In this document: in pieces, positions 19,619 through 30,263 of the stretch
Layout: each line of letters starts with the position of its first letter
How positions within the stretch are numbered: position 1 is the first letter of the stretch
DNA from: Cudoniella acicularis
Taxonomy: Eukaryota; Ascomycota; Leotiomycetes; Helotiales; Helotiaceae
NCBI GenBank assembly: GCA_013054445.1
Contig: JAAMPI010000425.1
Location: 1-38,257 of the forward strand
DNA length: 38,257 nt
Reading direction: 5' to 3'
The notes under the pieces: model-generated
What the model was told of the DNA's origin: nothing
Databases searched by the model: none
Seen by the model: the letters and a program-made list of their open reading frames with translations, nothing else
Made by a program: the position numbers and the translations under genes

Positions 19619-21648
19619 TCAGCCACCATACCCAACCCTGCAAAGCCTCCCATTCTGCGAACTGGGATAGCCATCCTCAGTCTTCACCTCCCATCCCTCG
19701 CTCCCCACTGTCGTGATGGCCCAAAACAACCCCCACGGATCTCTCCTTCGTTTTGTTTGCAACAACTGCGGATACAGATCTCCAAAGAAACTCCACTGCC
19801 AATTCTGCTCCCCAGGGTCGCCTTCATTTATATACGACCCAGCTCCAGGCGTCAACTCTCGCCATAGATCCATCGAATCCTGAATCTTCGCTTCTTCATC
19901 GTCTGCCTGTTGAGCCGTCAACCCCATGGCCTGAGTCTCTATCAACATCGAATGCATGACTGAAGGTCGCCACGCCGGGTTGACACCACTACTACTGCCA
20001 GGCCATCCAGCGATTTTCTTGCTTGGTCCATTTAGAGTTCCATGGAAAGTGAATCCAGCTTCAATTGATTTCCGGATAGCGCCGAAGGTTTGGTTCCAGA
20101 GGTTGTCGTCCTCCCAGTTCTTGCGTGGAATCAACCGGGATCTGTATCTGACATTGTACTGACTTGTTCCTCCGTCGGAGCCCTGATGACCATACGGGGA
20201 TGTGGAAAGGCTCTTGGGGTTGGCAATATTAAGTCCAGCAACCTTAAGATCGTCATATAATGGCTGCATAAGGTCTACGACCTGTGCTTGCGTCAACCCC
20301 GGTAGGCTGTTGGTAGTCGTAAAGGAATATCGGTTGTTTCCCAGAGGGGTAACGTAGCTGAAACCGATGCCACCGGCATCTACAATTTTCTTCGCGAATC
20401 TGTAGTACAGACTGACGCCTTTGAAGAACGTCTCCCCGTCGTATATAGTAAATCGCTCTGATGGTGCTGTAGTACTCTTGTTTCCGGAAGCAACGGCACC
20501 TATAAAATTGAGAGAATTTTGTGTGATGGTTATTGGAGGGTACGCCTTCATGATGAAAGATGTTACGATGCCAAAAGTTCCTACACAAATCGTTAGACTG
20601 CACCCTTTCTTGTCTCAAAAATAGGTCCTTACCTCCCCCACCCCCTCTCAACGCAAAAAACAAGTCCGTATTCGTAAACGGATCAGCAGTCACCAATTTC
20701 CCATCTGGCAGTAACCACTTGGATCGAAAGAACTTGATCAGATCCAAGTCCGTACTTGGACGTCAACCACCCATGTCCTCCGCCAGCCATCCATCCACCG
20801 CCAACTCCCACCGAGGAACCGCCCGGAGCCACAACGGTGATGTTGTAAATTGACATGTAATTAAACAATTCCCATGCTTCTATCCCCGCTCCGACTTTCA
20901 CCGCCATGCCTTTGTACTCCCCTATGGAAAACTCAGGTAGAAACTCAAAACTCTTGAGGTGATATGTCCAGATACTCAAGGAGCCGGCACCTACTGACCG
21001 GCCGCCGAAATCATGGCCTGCATTCCTACAACTTGTTAATATGTTCATTTCCAATGCCGAACTATATTTTCAAAGTTGTAGTTAATTGAAGAAGTGTTAG
21101 AAAACTCACTTTATAACTAATCTCAAATTCCGATTCCTCGCAAAATTGATCCCGGCCTGTATATCCTTCACAGTCGTAACATTAATGACATACACCGGGT
21201 ACCCACCCTGCTCACACGCTCCAGTGGCATTCAAAGATGGTAAGCACGTTCCTCCCTCAGCCCACAACGTAATCACAGCAAGTGGATCTTCCCGGGCAGC
21301 AGCTGTGTAACCGGTGATGCTATTGACTGCCTGACATTTTGAGAGGTTGTACGAGGGGCCTTGGTAGCACGGGGCACCAAGGGGAAGTGGATGCAAGAGT
21401 GAGCCATTGAGAACGCTATTGAGCCGGCTCCAGTCGGAATCGGCGGGCCAGGAAGGGTCACCGGGAAACGATTTGCATTCGGGTGTGTCTTGAGTTGATA
21501 TTTTAAGAGACGAGTCCCCGAATTTGAGGTCAGGGAAGATGGAGATGTCGGAGTCTGTGAGTTGGATTGATTCGTAGGGAAAATTGATGGCGCTGATTGG
21601 AGAAAGGAGGAGGAGGAAACTGGAGAAGATGAAGATGAGAGGATGCAT
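19619..21648 (-). CDS. Secreted FAD-linked oxidase (berberine-bridge-enzyme-like), frameshifted
   Basis: Exons are 21648-21110, 21025-20633 and 20580-19619. Together they give 1894 nt, one base more than a multiple of three; with one base dropped near 20706 the product is about 630 aa. The signal peptide is MHPLIFIFSSFLLLLSPISA. The FAD_binding_4 domain has LRLVIKNAGHDFGGRSVG (His about residue 184, the usual FAD-attachment His), VVAPGGSSVGVGGGW and FALRGGGGGTFGIVTSF. The BBE tail is at the C-terminus (YINEGDPGEQNWQWSFFG, DPWGLFWA, GRLCRVGYGG). A Ser sits where bicovalent members carry the second FAD-linking Cys, so single-covalent flavin is expected. The family oxidises alcohols, sugars or secondary metabolites. 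The surplus base breaks QVVTA-DGKLVTADPF. I chose ATG 21648 because the signal peptide follows at once; ATG 21681 is in frame. Confidence 0.82.
20581..20632 (-). other. Intron 2 of the FAD oxidase gene
   Basis: Donor GTAAGG, branch TCTAAC, acceptor GTGTAG; 52 bp. It joins LRGGGG to GTFGIV through a split Gly codon. Confidence 0.88.
21026..21109 (-). other. Intron 1 of the FAD oxidase gene
   Basis: Donor GTGAGT, acceptor TTGTAG; 84 bp. It joins LVIK to NAGHDF through a split Lys codon. Confidence 0.85.
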
Positions 21649-21738
21649 TTTGATGCTTTGTCGAATTCGGCGCAGTATCATCGATCAGTCCTCCTATCTT
21701 CTTTCAGTTCGAATCCCTATACCACTGCAGGTGTTTCC

Positions 21739-21744
21739 TTTATA
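21739..21744 (-). promoter_or_regulatory. TATA box of the FAD oxidase gene
   Basis: The minus-strand reading is TATAAA within catataaagg, about 92 bp upstream of the chosen ATG at 21648. The position supports that start. Confidence 0.45.
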
Positions 21745-22617
21745 TGCTCTCAGCCATCTGTGGAAAAATTAGCCCCACAGGGTCACATCTACGGCTGTAG
21801 TTGGATAATTGTTGAAAGTAGAAGGCCTCTTCACGTGCCACCGCACCTTTGAGGCTCTGGCAGTGCTCTTCACTCTCTCTTCATGCATAATTAGCGATCC
21901 CCGCACCTCCTTTACAATGCAGCGATTATGACACTTCTCAAATTCTGCTTGTTGCTCGTATGCGTATGTGCTGCGTCCAAAAAATACTAGATGTAGACAA
22001 AAGAATGATATTTCATCCCGGCTGAATGCACAATTTGTCAAAATGGTTATTTTGTGTTGGCTCGTGGGGCTTTTAAAGTTGTAATTTGTTTATCAGGTGA
22101 TGCTTTGGAAAATGTACCTATGCCGAATTGCGCGTGAAGGCTAAATAGGAGGTGGACTTGGCACTGCTTTGTAAGGATAATCTAGCAGTGGAATTCGGGT
22201 GGATCTAATTTTTGTATAACAGACTCACTAACTCCTTAGAAACTCAGAAATTAATTGTTAAATGTTTCAAATATAGTTTGGACATATTCAAGGACAACCT
22301 GGAATGAAAGAAAAGGGGTTCGGCTCGGATAAACATTCAGCCGGGGAGAACTGCCGCAAAAGTCTTGAACTTGATTCATTCGCGCTTTTCTACGTATATT
22401 TTGTTGCGGCATAAGCGCTAATGTAGTCATAAAAGGATAACGGACGAATAAATAAAAGGCTGATATTCTACACCTTGCAGATAGATGCGGTCTCGCGTGC
22501 CCCACTCGCTTAACCCCCTCGCTTAACCCCCCTTTCGCGAATCGCTTTACGCACAAAAACACAAAACAAAAAGAATCCGTATCCGAACCGCCTCCAACAA
22601 ACCACGAAAAAATGAAT
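21745..22617. other. Intergenic region, no gene seen
   Basis: Upstream of the FAD oxidase. The open frame on the minus strand over 22251-22709 overlaps the tRNA-like sequence and is not a plausible protein. Confidence 0.45.
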
Positions 22618-22785
22618 TGGGTTATCAAGGGATCGAACCTTGGACCTCGTGCCTTGAATGTTGATACCAAGCGACTACCACAGGCAGAGGGTGAACCCCT
22701 CAAGTACAACTGAATATTTCAGTCTCAGCAGAAGAAGCATTAGTAAAGGTTCAAGCTACGCGCTCTGCCACTGAGCTAGTAACCC
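22618..22785 (-). tRNA. tRNA-like locus with A and B boxes, possible long intron or pseudogene
   Basis: On the minus strand, GGGTTAC (22785-22779) is followed by TA and a perfect D arm GCTC-AGTGGCA-GAGC, an ideal A box. About 100 bp later AGGTC precedes a perfect T arm CAAGG-TTCGATC-CCTTG (B box), and ATAACCC plus A (ending 22618) pairs with the 5' acceptor at six of seven positions (C7-A66 mismatch). A conventional tRNA would need an intron of about 95 bp. CTTGAA after the D arm pairs with TTCAAG before the 3' half, as anticodon-intron pairing would. The anticodon stem pairs poorly (CGTAG against GCACG), so no anticodon can be assigned. It is either an intron-containing tRNA with unusual features or a decayed copy. 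Confidence 0.4.
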
Positions 22786-23246
22786 TGCTTGCTTTGTTTG
22801 TTGAATCAAAAATGCTTATTTGAACATATATAGGTGACTTAAACTTTCGGGTCGGAACAGCTGAGCGAGTCAATGCTCGGATGTAGATCTGATGCTAGAG
22901 ACTCCCGTGCACCACAATAAACATTATTAGATAGATTTTCAGAGAAGAACAGCTGACAATTATCCCTTGCTATAATTAGAACTAGCTCGAAAGCCAATGA
23001 ATGTCTGCAACAGGTTTGCAGAGTTGAACATCTGGACCTCTAAATATGAAGCTGTATATCTTTCTGAAGCCCTTCCGCTCTACACAATCACGTGGACTCC
23101 GAGCCTCTTGAACGGTATCTGCTAAGGCGAGCTCTATTGATACTTGCTCGCTAAAGTTGAAGCTCAACTTTTCCCGCGAGCTGGCGAAAGCTTTCTCTTT
23201 CCACACACATAACACACACCACTACACAAACTCCACCGCAACAACA
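22786..23246. other. Intergenic region, no gene seen
   Basis: A short minus-strand frame (22982-23215) has no recognised family. The last ~30 bp before 23247 are CA/AAC-rich (ccaccgcaacaacaatg), typical of a fungal 5' leader. Confidence 0.4.
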
Positions 23247-24255
23247 ATGTCATATCGTCAAAACCGAAACAATAATATACGAAACCAACACCAAAGTAAT
23301 GATGCCGCATAACGCATACGATACTAAGAAAGAAGGATAGAAAAGCTCGAGGACAAGTTGCGAAGATTGAAAGATCACCAACAAGAGCAGGAAATCAAGC
23401 AGCGAGACAACGAAATAGATAGACTCAGGGCTCAACTGCAAGCCCATAGATCTTTAGGAAATATATCCCCACCTTGGCCTATCCCTCCTATGCCAAATAT
23501 TACTCTAGTTCTGCCAATTAGGCATTGCAACCACTTTGCGCGACACTAGTATTCCGAACATGCAAGCTGTGCAATCCCGCCTATGCCGAAACTGAGGCCA
23601 TATATGTCAAGCGCGCATGGTGGCGACTTTGGGGGGTGCCATTACGCACAGAATACAAGCAATGCTACTGGCACAGTACCTCCAATGCCAAAGCTGACGC
23701 CTGTCCCCAGGTACTTGTGGGTATACCTGGATGTACAGAGAGCACACCATGAAGCTCGGCCTGTCCACCCGAGGCCACAGTTTACACATTATATGCCAAA
23801 CATGCCATACACAATTGGCAACGACTTCGTGCAACACCAGTACGCACAGAGTACAAGCAATGAAACACCGGCTATTCCTCCGATGCCAAAGCTTACGCCT
23901 GTCTTGAATGAGTTTTTGAGGTAAGATTACCAAAACGCGCAGAATGCAAACTACACGGTTCCACCTATACCACCTCCACAGATGCCATACCACAAGACAG
24001 CTATGTCTAAGCACCGCCGTGCTTGATGACCGCCTTCGATATCTGCGGGTCTGGGCACACCTCGCACAGAATGGAAGCCCCACCGTTCCACATATTCCAT
24101 TTTCGCCTATGCCACCGGATGGAGATATCACACCCTACACAAGCAACTCATTCGCCCAAGAAAGTGATACGTCAAAAACATCCCTAAATGTACGAATTCT
24201 GAGCCTTCCAACTGTGGTCGAGAGGGTTGGAAAGATCGCCACGAGCAAATGCTAA
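23247..24255 (+). pseudogene. Decayed coiled-coil and Pro/Met-repeat protein gene
   Basis: From ATG 23247 (MSYRQNRNNNIRN) one frame stays homologous to itself for about 780 nt but is cut by TAA 23310, TAA 23325, TAG 23547 and TAA 23922; each is one C-to-T change from CAA or CAG. Paired TGA at 24024-24029 may come from CGA. A frame change lies between 24030 and 24056, after which AQNGSPTVPHIPFSPMP continues the pattern. Residues 28-70 form a charged heptad-like coiled coil (RRIEKLEDKLRRLKDH and following). Degenerate repeats of about 35 aa follow, with cores YAQNTSNATGTVPPMPKL and YAQSTSNETPAIPPMPKL. I know no family for it; a low-complexity, possibly lineage-specific protein is inferred. Confidence 0.6.
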
Positions 24256-24294
24256 ACGCAAGCAGAGCGCAATCCGCCTTTTCACGGTTACTCT

Positions 24295-24475
24295 CCAGGA
24301 ACTTATGTGCTTTTCAAGAGCTTCTCTGCTCTGAACCAGAGGCTCATTGCGCTAGATTAAAGGCCAATGTGCTTTTCAAGGACTTGTGTGTTCTTACCCA
24401 ATGGCTTATTGCATTCCAAGAACTTATGTGTTCTTATTTAAGGGCTTATTCGCTCTGTCCAAAAGCATTAAAATT
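24295..24475. repeat. Degenerate ~40-60 bp tandem repeat
   Basis: Variants of a caag(a/g)acttatgtgttctt word followed by ggcttattgc recur at about 24313, 24375 and 24415. The spacing is irregular (62 and 40 bp). It lies just after the decayed repeat-protein gene and may be part of its former 3' coding region. Confidence 0.5.
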
Positions 24476-24755
24476 TGATTTTCAAAGCTATAGGGGAAAT
24501 ATATTTCTCGCATCCATCCATCCTGCACCGGAAAAGTTGACGGGAACCTGTGAGCCACTCTCTGCAACCCCGAGAAGGAAGAAAGGCGATGAGGCGCGAT
24601 TGTGAATCATTATTGGGAATCAAGGCATCGGAGAGTGGCGCAGAGATGTAATGTCGCAGGATCTAGGTGAGACGGTTGACGAGAGGAAAAATATTCATAT
24701 TGAAGGTGCTTGCTTAAATTGCCAGAAGACGAGAAAAGCTGGGTCACGAAAAACA

Positions 24756-25049
24756 CTAGAGGCGAAGGGAACATTGATGATCGAGGGGATTGTACTGAAA
24801 ACTTTCATGCTGATTTTCATAGCAGTTTAGACAATCAATGAGAAGACGTGATGGTGAGACGTTCTCAAACTGAAGTGATGCCTGCAATTTCTCGCTTAGG
24901 CGAAGCATCCCGCGCCTCCTAGGCGCCAGAGCCCCATGAAGCCAATCAGGAAGATCCTTTCGAAAAGCTTTAGGCCCTAGAATCCCTTCAACCTTTGACA
25001 ACATCTTCCGTAAGAAAATGTACGTAGTGGCTGCATTCTCCGTAGCCAC
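24756..25049 (-). CDS. Small hypothetical protein (97 aa), doubtful
   Basis: An open frame from ATG 25049 (MATENAATTYIFLRKML) to TAG 24756, with coding-like codon use and mixed composition (LPDWLHGALAPRRRG, NVSPSRLLIDCLNCY). No family is recognised, no splice partner was found, and no promoter motif stands out. The start lies about 105 bp from the start of the divergent glycoprotein gene. It may be a real small gene, part of a decayed larger one, or chance. Confidence 0.25.
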   Translation of the reverse strand: MATENAATTYIFLRKMLSKVEGILGPKAFRKDLPDWLHGALAPRRRGMLRLSEKLQASLQFENVSPSRLLIDCLNCYENQHESFQYNPLDHQCSLRL

Positions 25050-25155
25050 CCAACAAATTCAGGGTTAAAGTGTTCTTCTCTCTAACAACGTCTGCGCATG
25101 TATCTATTTCTTTCTCCGTACTGTATTTTATTATTTTTCGTTCATATGCTTCACA

Positions 25156-26198
25156 ATGTCGACTTATGGCCCGATCACGGGTTCGGGAACGGTCACTTCA
25201 TATTTTCCCTTGAATTCAGCATGGCCCTCCACTGCTGCCTGCTCTTCTCTTTTTCTTGACAACGATCCTGGGGGTTTCGGTGGGCAACTGTTCGCCTTCG
25301 AAGCTCATTATGCCTCTATCGTCGCCTTGGCTCCAACATGTATGCCACCCGAGGCTTCACCTTGGTGGTCGCAAGTGTTCACAACCCCTTCTGTTCCTCT
25401 AACAACTACCCTACTCGGGGGATACTCTATGCTTTGCCCAGAAGCCTTCTCGACCGTGTATAGCAACTCGACCGATACCATCACTACAACAATAGGCTGC
25501 TGCCCATCGTGAGCTATAATTTATAATTCCCTCGACTCTCCGTCCATCTGTCCACCATGAAAAAGAAAAGCTGACAAGAGGCGATCAGATCATACACATT
25601 CGTCGAGACGCTATTCCCTCCCGGCGTCCCACATCAATGCACCTCAATGATGAACGTACCCAGTAGCAGCACTGTCAACTACGCTCAAAATGACGGCGGA
25701 GGCGGATTCACGACAACAAGTTACGTTCCAACAACCCCCACTAACATCAAAATAATAGCCGTCCAAATTAACGGATTCATCATCTCCAATCCAACGACGA
25801 CAACATCATCGCAATCAGGCGCAACAGCTACAAATACCTCCAAATCCTCTTCTTCCTCCCTGGCAGGCACATCCACGACGGCAAATACCTCTACAAGCAG
25901 CTCCGCTACAGCTACCATTGTTTCACCCGGTTTGACATCAGGAGCTAAAGGAGGCATCGGTACTGGTGTGGCTGTTGGAGCTGTCGCAATAATTGGCCTC
26001 ATAGTGGGGATTCTTTTCTATAGAAGAAAACGACGACAAACACGCGCAGATGCTTATGCTGCTATTGCTCGAGAAGTTCCGCCGGAAGCGGATTCGAATC
26101 CAATACACGAAATAGAGGCACCTCGTCATAACGAACAGAATGATAAAAGTATACCCATCGAGGTGAGGCGGGTTTTCGAACTAGGACCTTCGGAGTAG
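25156..26198 (+). CDS. Ser/Thr-rich single-pass membrane glycoprotein
   Basis: Two exons, 25156-25508 and 25589-26198, 320 aa. The extracellular part carries spaced Cys (AACSSLF, APTCMPP, LCPEAF, IGCCPSS, HQCTSM) and then a Ser/Thr stalk (about residues 180-235) suited to O-mannosylation. A glycine-rich transmembrane segment (about 245-267, VAVGAVAIIGLIVGILFY) is followed at once by the stop-transfer RRKRRQ and a ~50-residue acidic tail. This layout is common among fungal wall-sensor-like and Mid2/Wsc-like proteins, but I see no WSC domain, and no N-terminal signal peptide is evident from this start. The role is inferred only as surface sensing or wall contact. Confidence 0.75.
25509..25588 (+). 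other. Intron (80 bp) of the membrane glycoprotein gene
   Basis: Donor GTGAGC, branch GCTGAC, acceptor ATCAG. It joins CCPS to SYTFVETLFPPG in frame, and the total coding length is then a multiple of three. Confidence 0.82.
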
Positions 26199-26304
26199 TA
26201 GTGTTATGAAGAGTTAATGAATAATATTCGTGGTTTGGATTTGAGCCGGAAGGCGGGAGAAGTCAGCCAGCTCAGTTGTTGGAATGTAGTCATGGGGTTG
26301 CTGG

Positions 26305-27020
26305 TGTTCAGCTTGGATTTAGAAGGCACAATGAGAAGGGTGCTTTTTGGGAGGCACGACCAGAGGGTGTATAGCCAGCCAGTCCTTACACCTTTCGGCT
26401 CAATCAACCCCACCTCCACCACACAACGGACTCCCTACACAAGACCTACGCAGGGAGTAGCAATTTGAGGTCGAGAACTCCAGTCCATGTTGATATCTCC
26501 TCAAACTCTCAACATTCCATCAACAAAACTTCTCGATACGAATTCAACTCTTCACCACCCACCCGCATCTTCAAACCACAACAATGACTCCCCACCCTCT
26601 CCTCCGACTCAAATTTCCCTCTCAGTGGACCCTGCCATCCACAAAAGCAGATTTAATACGGACTGGATTGCTGGCTCTTGGATTCTGGGTACAGCACTGA
26701 GGGTTACCACACAGCTTGATTGAGGGCCACTTAGAAGCGCAGAAAGAAACAGTTGGACAGACGGGCAGGAATGATAGGAGGATCACTGGGAGGACAATAC
26801 CCCTTGGGAAGACGTAGGTGGTATTTAGATGGGAAAGGCGAGGTCAGGTGCTCAGAAGAGGGCACTTAAGAGTGGGGTGGTTTAGGGGAGTGGGAGTGGG
26901 GGGGTTAATGCTGAGCTCGAATTTAGAAGGCAAGCAGGATTAGAGGGTGTATATAGACCAGTCCTCACAATTCTCTCGTCAAAATGCAACCCATCCTCCT
27001 TCACCAACACACAATAAACG
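26305..27020. repeat. Pair of diverged direct repeats (~100 bp each)
   Basis: Copy 1 (about 26310-26440) and copy 2 (about 26912-27020) share atttagaaggca, agagggtgtata, ccagtcct(t/c)aca and a CA-rich stretch after tc(a)atcaacccc / atgcaaccc. Copy 2 lacks about 27 bp present in copy 1. The ~470 bp between them have no gene. Confidence 0.5.
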
Positions 27021-29063
27021 AACTGCGATGGGATGTTGGAACCATGATATAATACGGTATTGAGGCGGAATAGGAGAAGGGGGGTTCGCTTCAGCCAAAG
27101 AAAAATATGTAGTAGAGTGGAATGCCAAGCTCGCTCGCTTGTTCCAAGCCCGCCCCTATTCGCTTCACTTTACAGCTTCAAAGCGCTCATACCTAATAGG
27201 ACAGTTCTTTTGGGTGGTCCCAATTCTTGAGGAAAGGTCCCTGGGAATCTTGCTATGAAATTCCCAAGGACTTAATGGTGGGGTATTTTGTGCCATCTAT
27301 GAAATAGCCATCAGAGCAGGTAGAGGCGCTACCCAACTAGAACACACAAATTAGGAAGGAAAAAAAAAGAAATATAACGAGTCGGGAAGAGCGAACCCTC
27401 TCCTCGTTGATACGTTAATCCCATTGTCATGTTCTACTGCTCTCTAGGGAATTTCCATATCCTTCCTCTAACACCCCATAACCGCATGCATAATTACATA
27501 CAGATAAAGAACCCTCTTTTCCCCTTTCCGTCCCTTCCTATCCCGAAGAGGAAAACCCCACCACGAACCCCCGCACGCAACAATACCTCTTTCTTTATCC
27601 AAGCTAAAAACATGTATCTGCAGTTTCTAGTAACAACACACGAGTTGTTAATTCGCGAGGTGCAACAACAGCCCCCATCCCGCTCAGTTCTCATTCCTCG
27701 ATTTTGTGTATTTTCATTGTCGAGGCCTTTTTCTTTGTGTTGTCAAAAGCTAGTTGCCACATGCGTAAACTTTAACTTCAATGACTGCGGTAAGATAAGC
27801 CACGAGGAAGCATTGAGGAATGTAAGCATGCATGCACCTGATACCTTGAATGTTCCAAAGCGTCTTTTAAGCACAAAAAACTTAGTTTCTCATGATCTCA
27901 TGATCTTACGATCTCATGACAACCAACTGATCTTTCCAAACAAACAATCAAAGAATTTCCCCTCCCCTCCCCATTCACACTCGCAAAAATTATTCATCCC
28001 CTCATTCCTCTTCCCCAAAAACAGCTCCTAATACAAAATTCACACCATCCTCAACAAAGCGCTCATTCCTTCCTTTTTTCATTATGCCCTTCTCCATGTT
28101 CATGTGACGCAGTGGTAACGTGACTTCTTCGTAGCACCTGGTAGTTCCAAACCTAAAGCAGCTAGCTTTTGATGAAGAGAATTCGTTGCACATCGCAATT
28201 TAGGCAGAACAAGCTTGAACAGCCTTTTTAACAAAGAGATGCTTGTTCACTTGCTAACCACATCATTGTCCATGTGATCATACGGTTCCTGCGTTCCAGC
28301 ATTCCAGAAGCTAGTCCAGAAGTGAGACTGGAATGGAAGGTGATCACGAGGTTTAAGGATGACATAATATGAATAAACACAATCAGTGGATTTGCCCCTT
28401 TTTCCTTTTACGCCTGGGTCTGGGATAGGAAATAAGTTGTTGTGCGAGATGCAATGGAAATAAAAAAGAGAGGGGGAGGGATGGTTCAACCGAAGATATG
28501 CGTGCTGTGATGTAAGAGCTTACCGAAAGGGGAGAGGGGTTTGTAAGTTGCTCAACCATGATATCAGATTCTTTGCGGCGTGTGTCGAGAAAAAGAGAGA
28601 GTAGGGGAGAGGAGAGGGTAAGTGGTTTGGAATCTCTCGGAGTTGTTGAACAGAGCCAAACCACTTACTACCCGATTAGGCTCTTTATGATACCAATCAA
28701 CCAACCAGCCAGCCGTCAAAATGGATAGAGGCAATACCTCAAATACCCCCCATTCAAAAAACCAAAGTTTCAGAAAGAGCGAAAAAAAAACTCTCAAAAA
28801 CCGGGAATGATCATCCAACCACAAACCCACAGTTATAAAGATTTATCTTCATTGCTTTCCGTTTGTGTCTTTCGTTCCCTCAGTCCGTCTGTCTATACAA
28901 CAAAGTAAAGTAAAGTAAGCGTAACCTCCGAACGCCAGCCAACCATCCAGCCAACCTCATGATTGAATTGATTATACCCAGGCCACCCATTCCGCTTATT
29001 CCCAAATATGCAACAAACTTATATGCCACCATCACTCTAACAAAGCCCAGCTGGAACGCCGAA
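27021..29063. other. 2-kb intergenic region, no gene supported
   Basis: Several open frames (200 aa at 27429-28031; shorter minus-strand ones at 28247-28830) are pyrimidine-biased and low-complexity with no family, and I do not accept them. Small repeats: ctcatgat/cttacgat units near 27890-27920 and a TAAAG pentamer repeat near 28905-28918. Confidence 0.45.
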
Positions 29064-30263
29064 TCATGCACTCACCGTCTCGGCCTGCGCTAGCAATCGT
29101 GCTCGCCAGTCATTACAGACTTCCTCGAATCCACCTACCACATCTCCGCAAACACCTGCACACTCTCTAGCTCCTAGCCTCTCTGACCAATTCCCGCGCT
29201 GTAGAAAGAGCTCACCTTCCTCACGTAAGTCATCCTCTTTTCGCATTTCGGCTACGAGTTCCCGTGCTGAGCGGAGGCGGCGAGTTGCTGTGGTGGTGGT
29301 TTGGCGGGACATATGGAGCGTGTCAGAGAGGTAGTTGAGTGTGTGGACGAGGTCGGCGGTTAGGGTGTGTAATTGGGTGAGGGAAGTGAAGGCTGCGGTT
29401 GTAGGGCGAGGCATTGATTCGTTTAGGGTGAGGAGGAGGGGCATTAGGTCGTCGATGAATTCTTCATCGGGGGGGTTGTACTAGAGGAGAGAAGAGAGGG
29501 TAGGCTAGGGATTGTAGAAGTCGAGTTTGGTGCATAAGATGTGTTGAAAGTGCGGTATGTGTTGTGATGAGTCTGGAAAATGTTAGGAGATGTATATAAA
29601 AGAAGATGGTTTGGGAAAATACCTCGTAGCACCACCCTCAACTCCGGACTGCCCTCCCAAATCCTTCAAGTCCTCTATCACCCTCTTCACAACCCCATCC
29701 CTATCTGTCCCATTATTTTCCGTCCCTCGCCTCGCCAATCCCTCCACCTGATCCATCCTAGCCACTAGCCCCGGAGGCATACCCGGCGAATCCAAATCCG
29801 AATCACCCCCATAATCACTCCCATCATATTCACTCGGTTGTCTCCTATGTCCTCTCCCTCCAGTCGGTGGTGTAAGATTCGTCTGCTTTGGTGCCTCCAC
29901 AGGTGAAGAAGTAATATCAACACCACTATCCCTCGTTGGCTCCCCCACCTCCCCTATTTCCTGAAAATTCATATCCGGCTCCTCATACTCCCCCTCCAAC
30001 TCATCCTCATCCCAAGCATCCGCCAACTCGTCCGCCAAATTCCCCAGCCCATTCGAAGCAGGAGCTGCTCCCCCGCTGCTGAATACATCTATATTGATCG
30101 AATCCGAGCGGTTCAAGCTGTGTCGATTCGGCGTCGTAGGTGTATGAAGGGATGCTTTGGAGTGCCGGCGGGGAGACTCGTTGTAAGAGAGGGGTGTCGC
30201 AAACGAGAGATCGATCCCCGAAGGGTTCCTGCTGTGTCTGGGCGTCCGCGGCGATGAAGGCAT
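29064..30263 (-). CDS. Conserved fungal protein of unknown function, frame broken at G7
   Basis: Exon 1 runs 30263-29623 and exon 2 29572-29064, separated by a 50-bp intron. I start at ATG 30263 (MPSSPRTPRHSRNPSG); an upstream in-frame stretch starting at 30359 is less likely. The N-terminal 90 residues are basic and Ser/Pro-rich (likely disordered and phosphorylated). An acidic patch follows (WDEDELEGEYEEPDMNF), then a helical C-terminal domain with LVARMDQVEGLARRG, TLTADLVHTLNYLSDTLHMS and ARELVAEMRKEDDL. In exon 2 the run of seven C (plus-strand G7, 29469-29475) is one too long: with six, FSPLVQPPDEEFIDDLMPLL reads through and the product is 382 aa. The final codons sit at a GTGAGT, so a third exon is possible. 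The function is unknown. Confidence 0.7.
29573..29622 (-). other. Intron (50 bp) of the conserved unknown gene
   Basis: Donor GTATTT, branch-like CCTAACA, acceptor TTCCAG. It joins GGATR to LITTHTALSTHL. Confidence 0.75.

Noticed and set aside
6286..21648. Secondary-metabolite gene cluster (hydrolase, epoxide hydrolase, FAD oxidase)
   Set aside because: No synthase, P450 cluster, transporter or regulator between them; the epoxide hydrolase is a fragment, and the genes are interrupted by HET and GH55 genes.
22251..22709. 152-aa minus-strand frame
   Set aside because: It runs through the 3' half of the tRNA-like locus; the FKARGPRFDP stretch is simply translated T-arm sequence.
23607..24131. 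174-aa minus-strand frame
   Set aside because: Antisense to the repeat-protein frame; its Cys/Arg/Trp-rich pattern mirrors the PPMPKL repeats.
27429..28031. 200-aa open frame on the plus strand
   Set aside because: Translation is Pro/Phe/Ser-rich from pyrimidine-biased DNA, has no domain, no family resemblance and no splice or promoter support; probably untranslated or intergenic.
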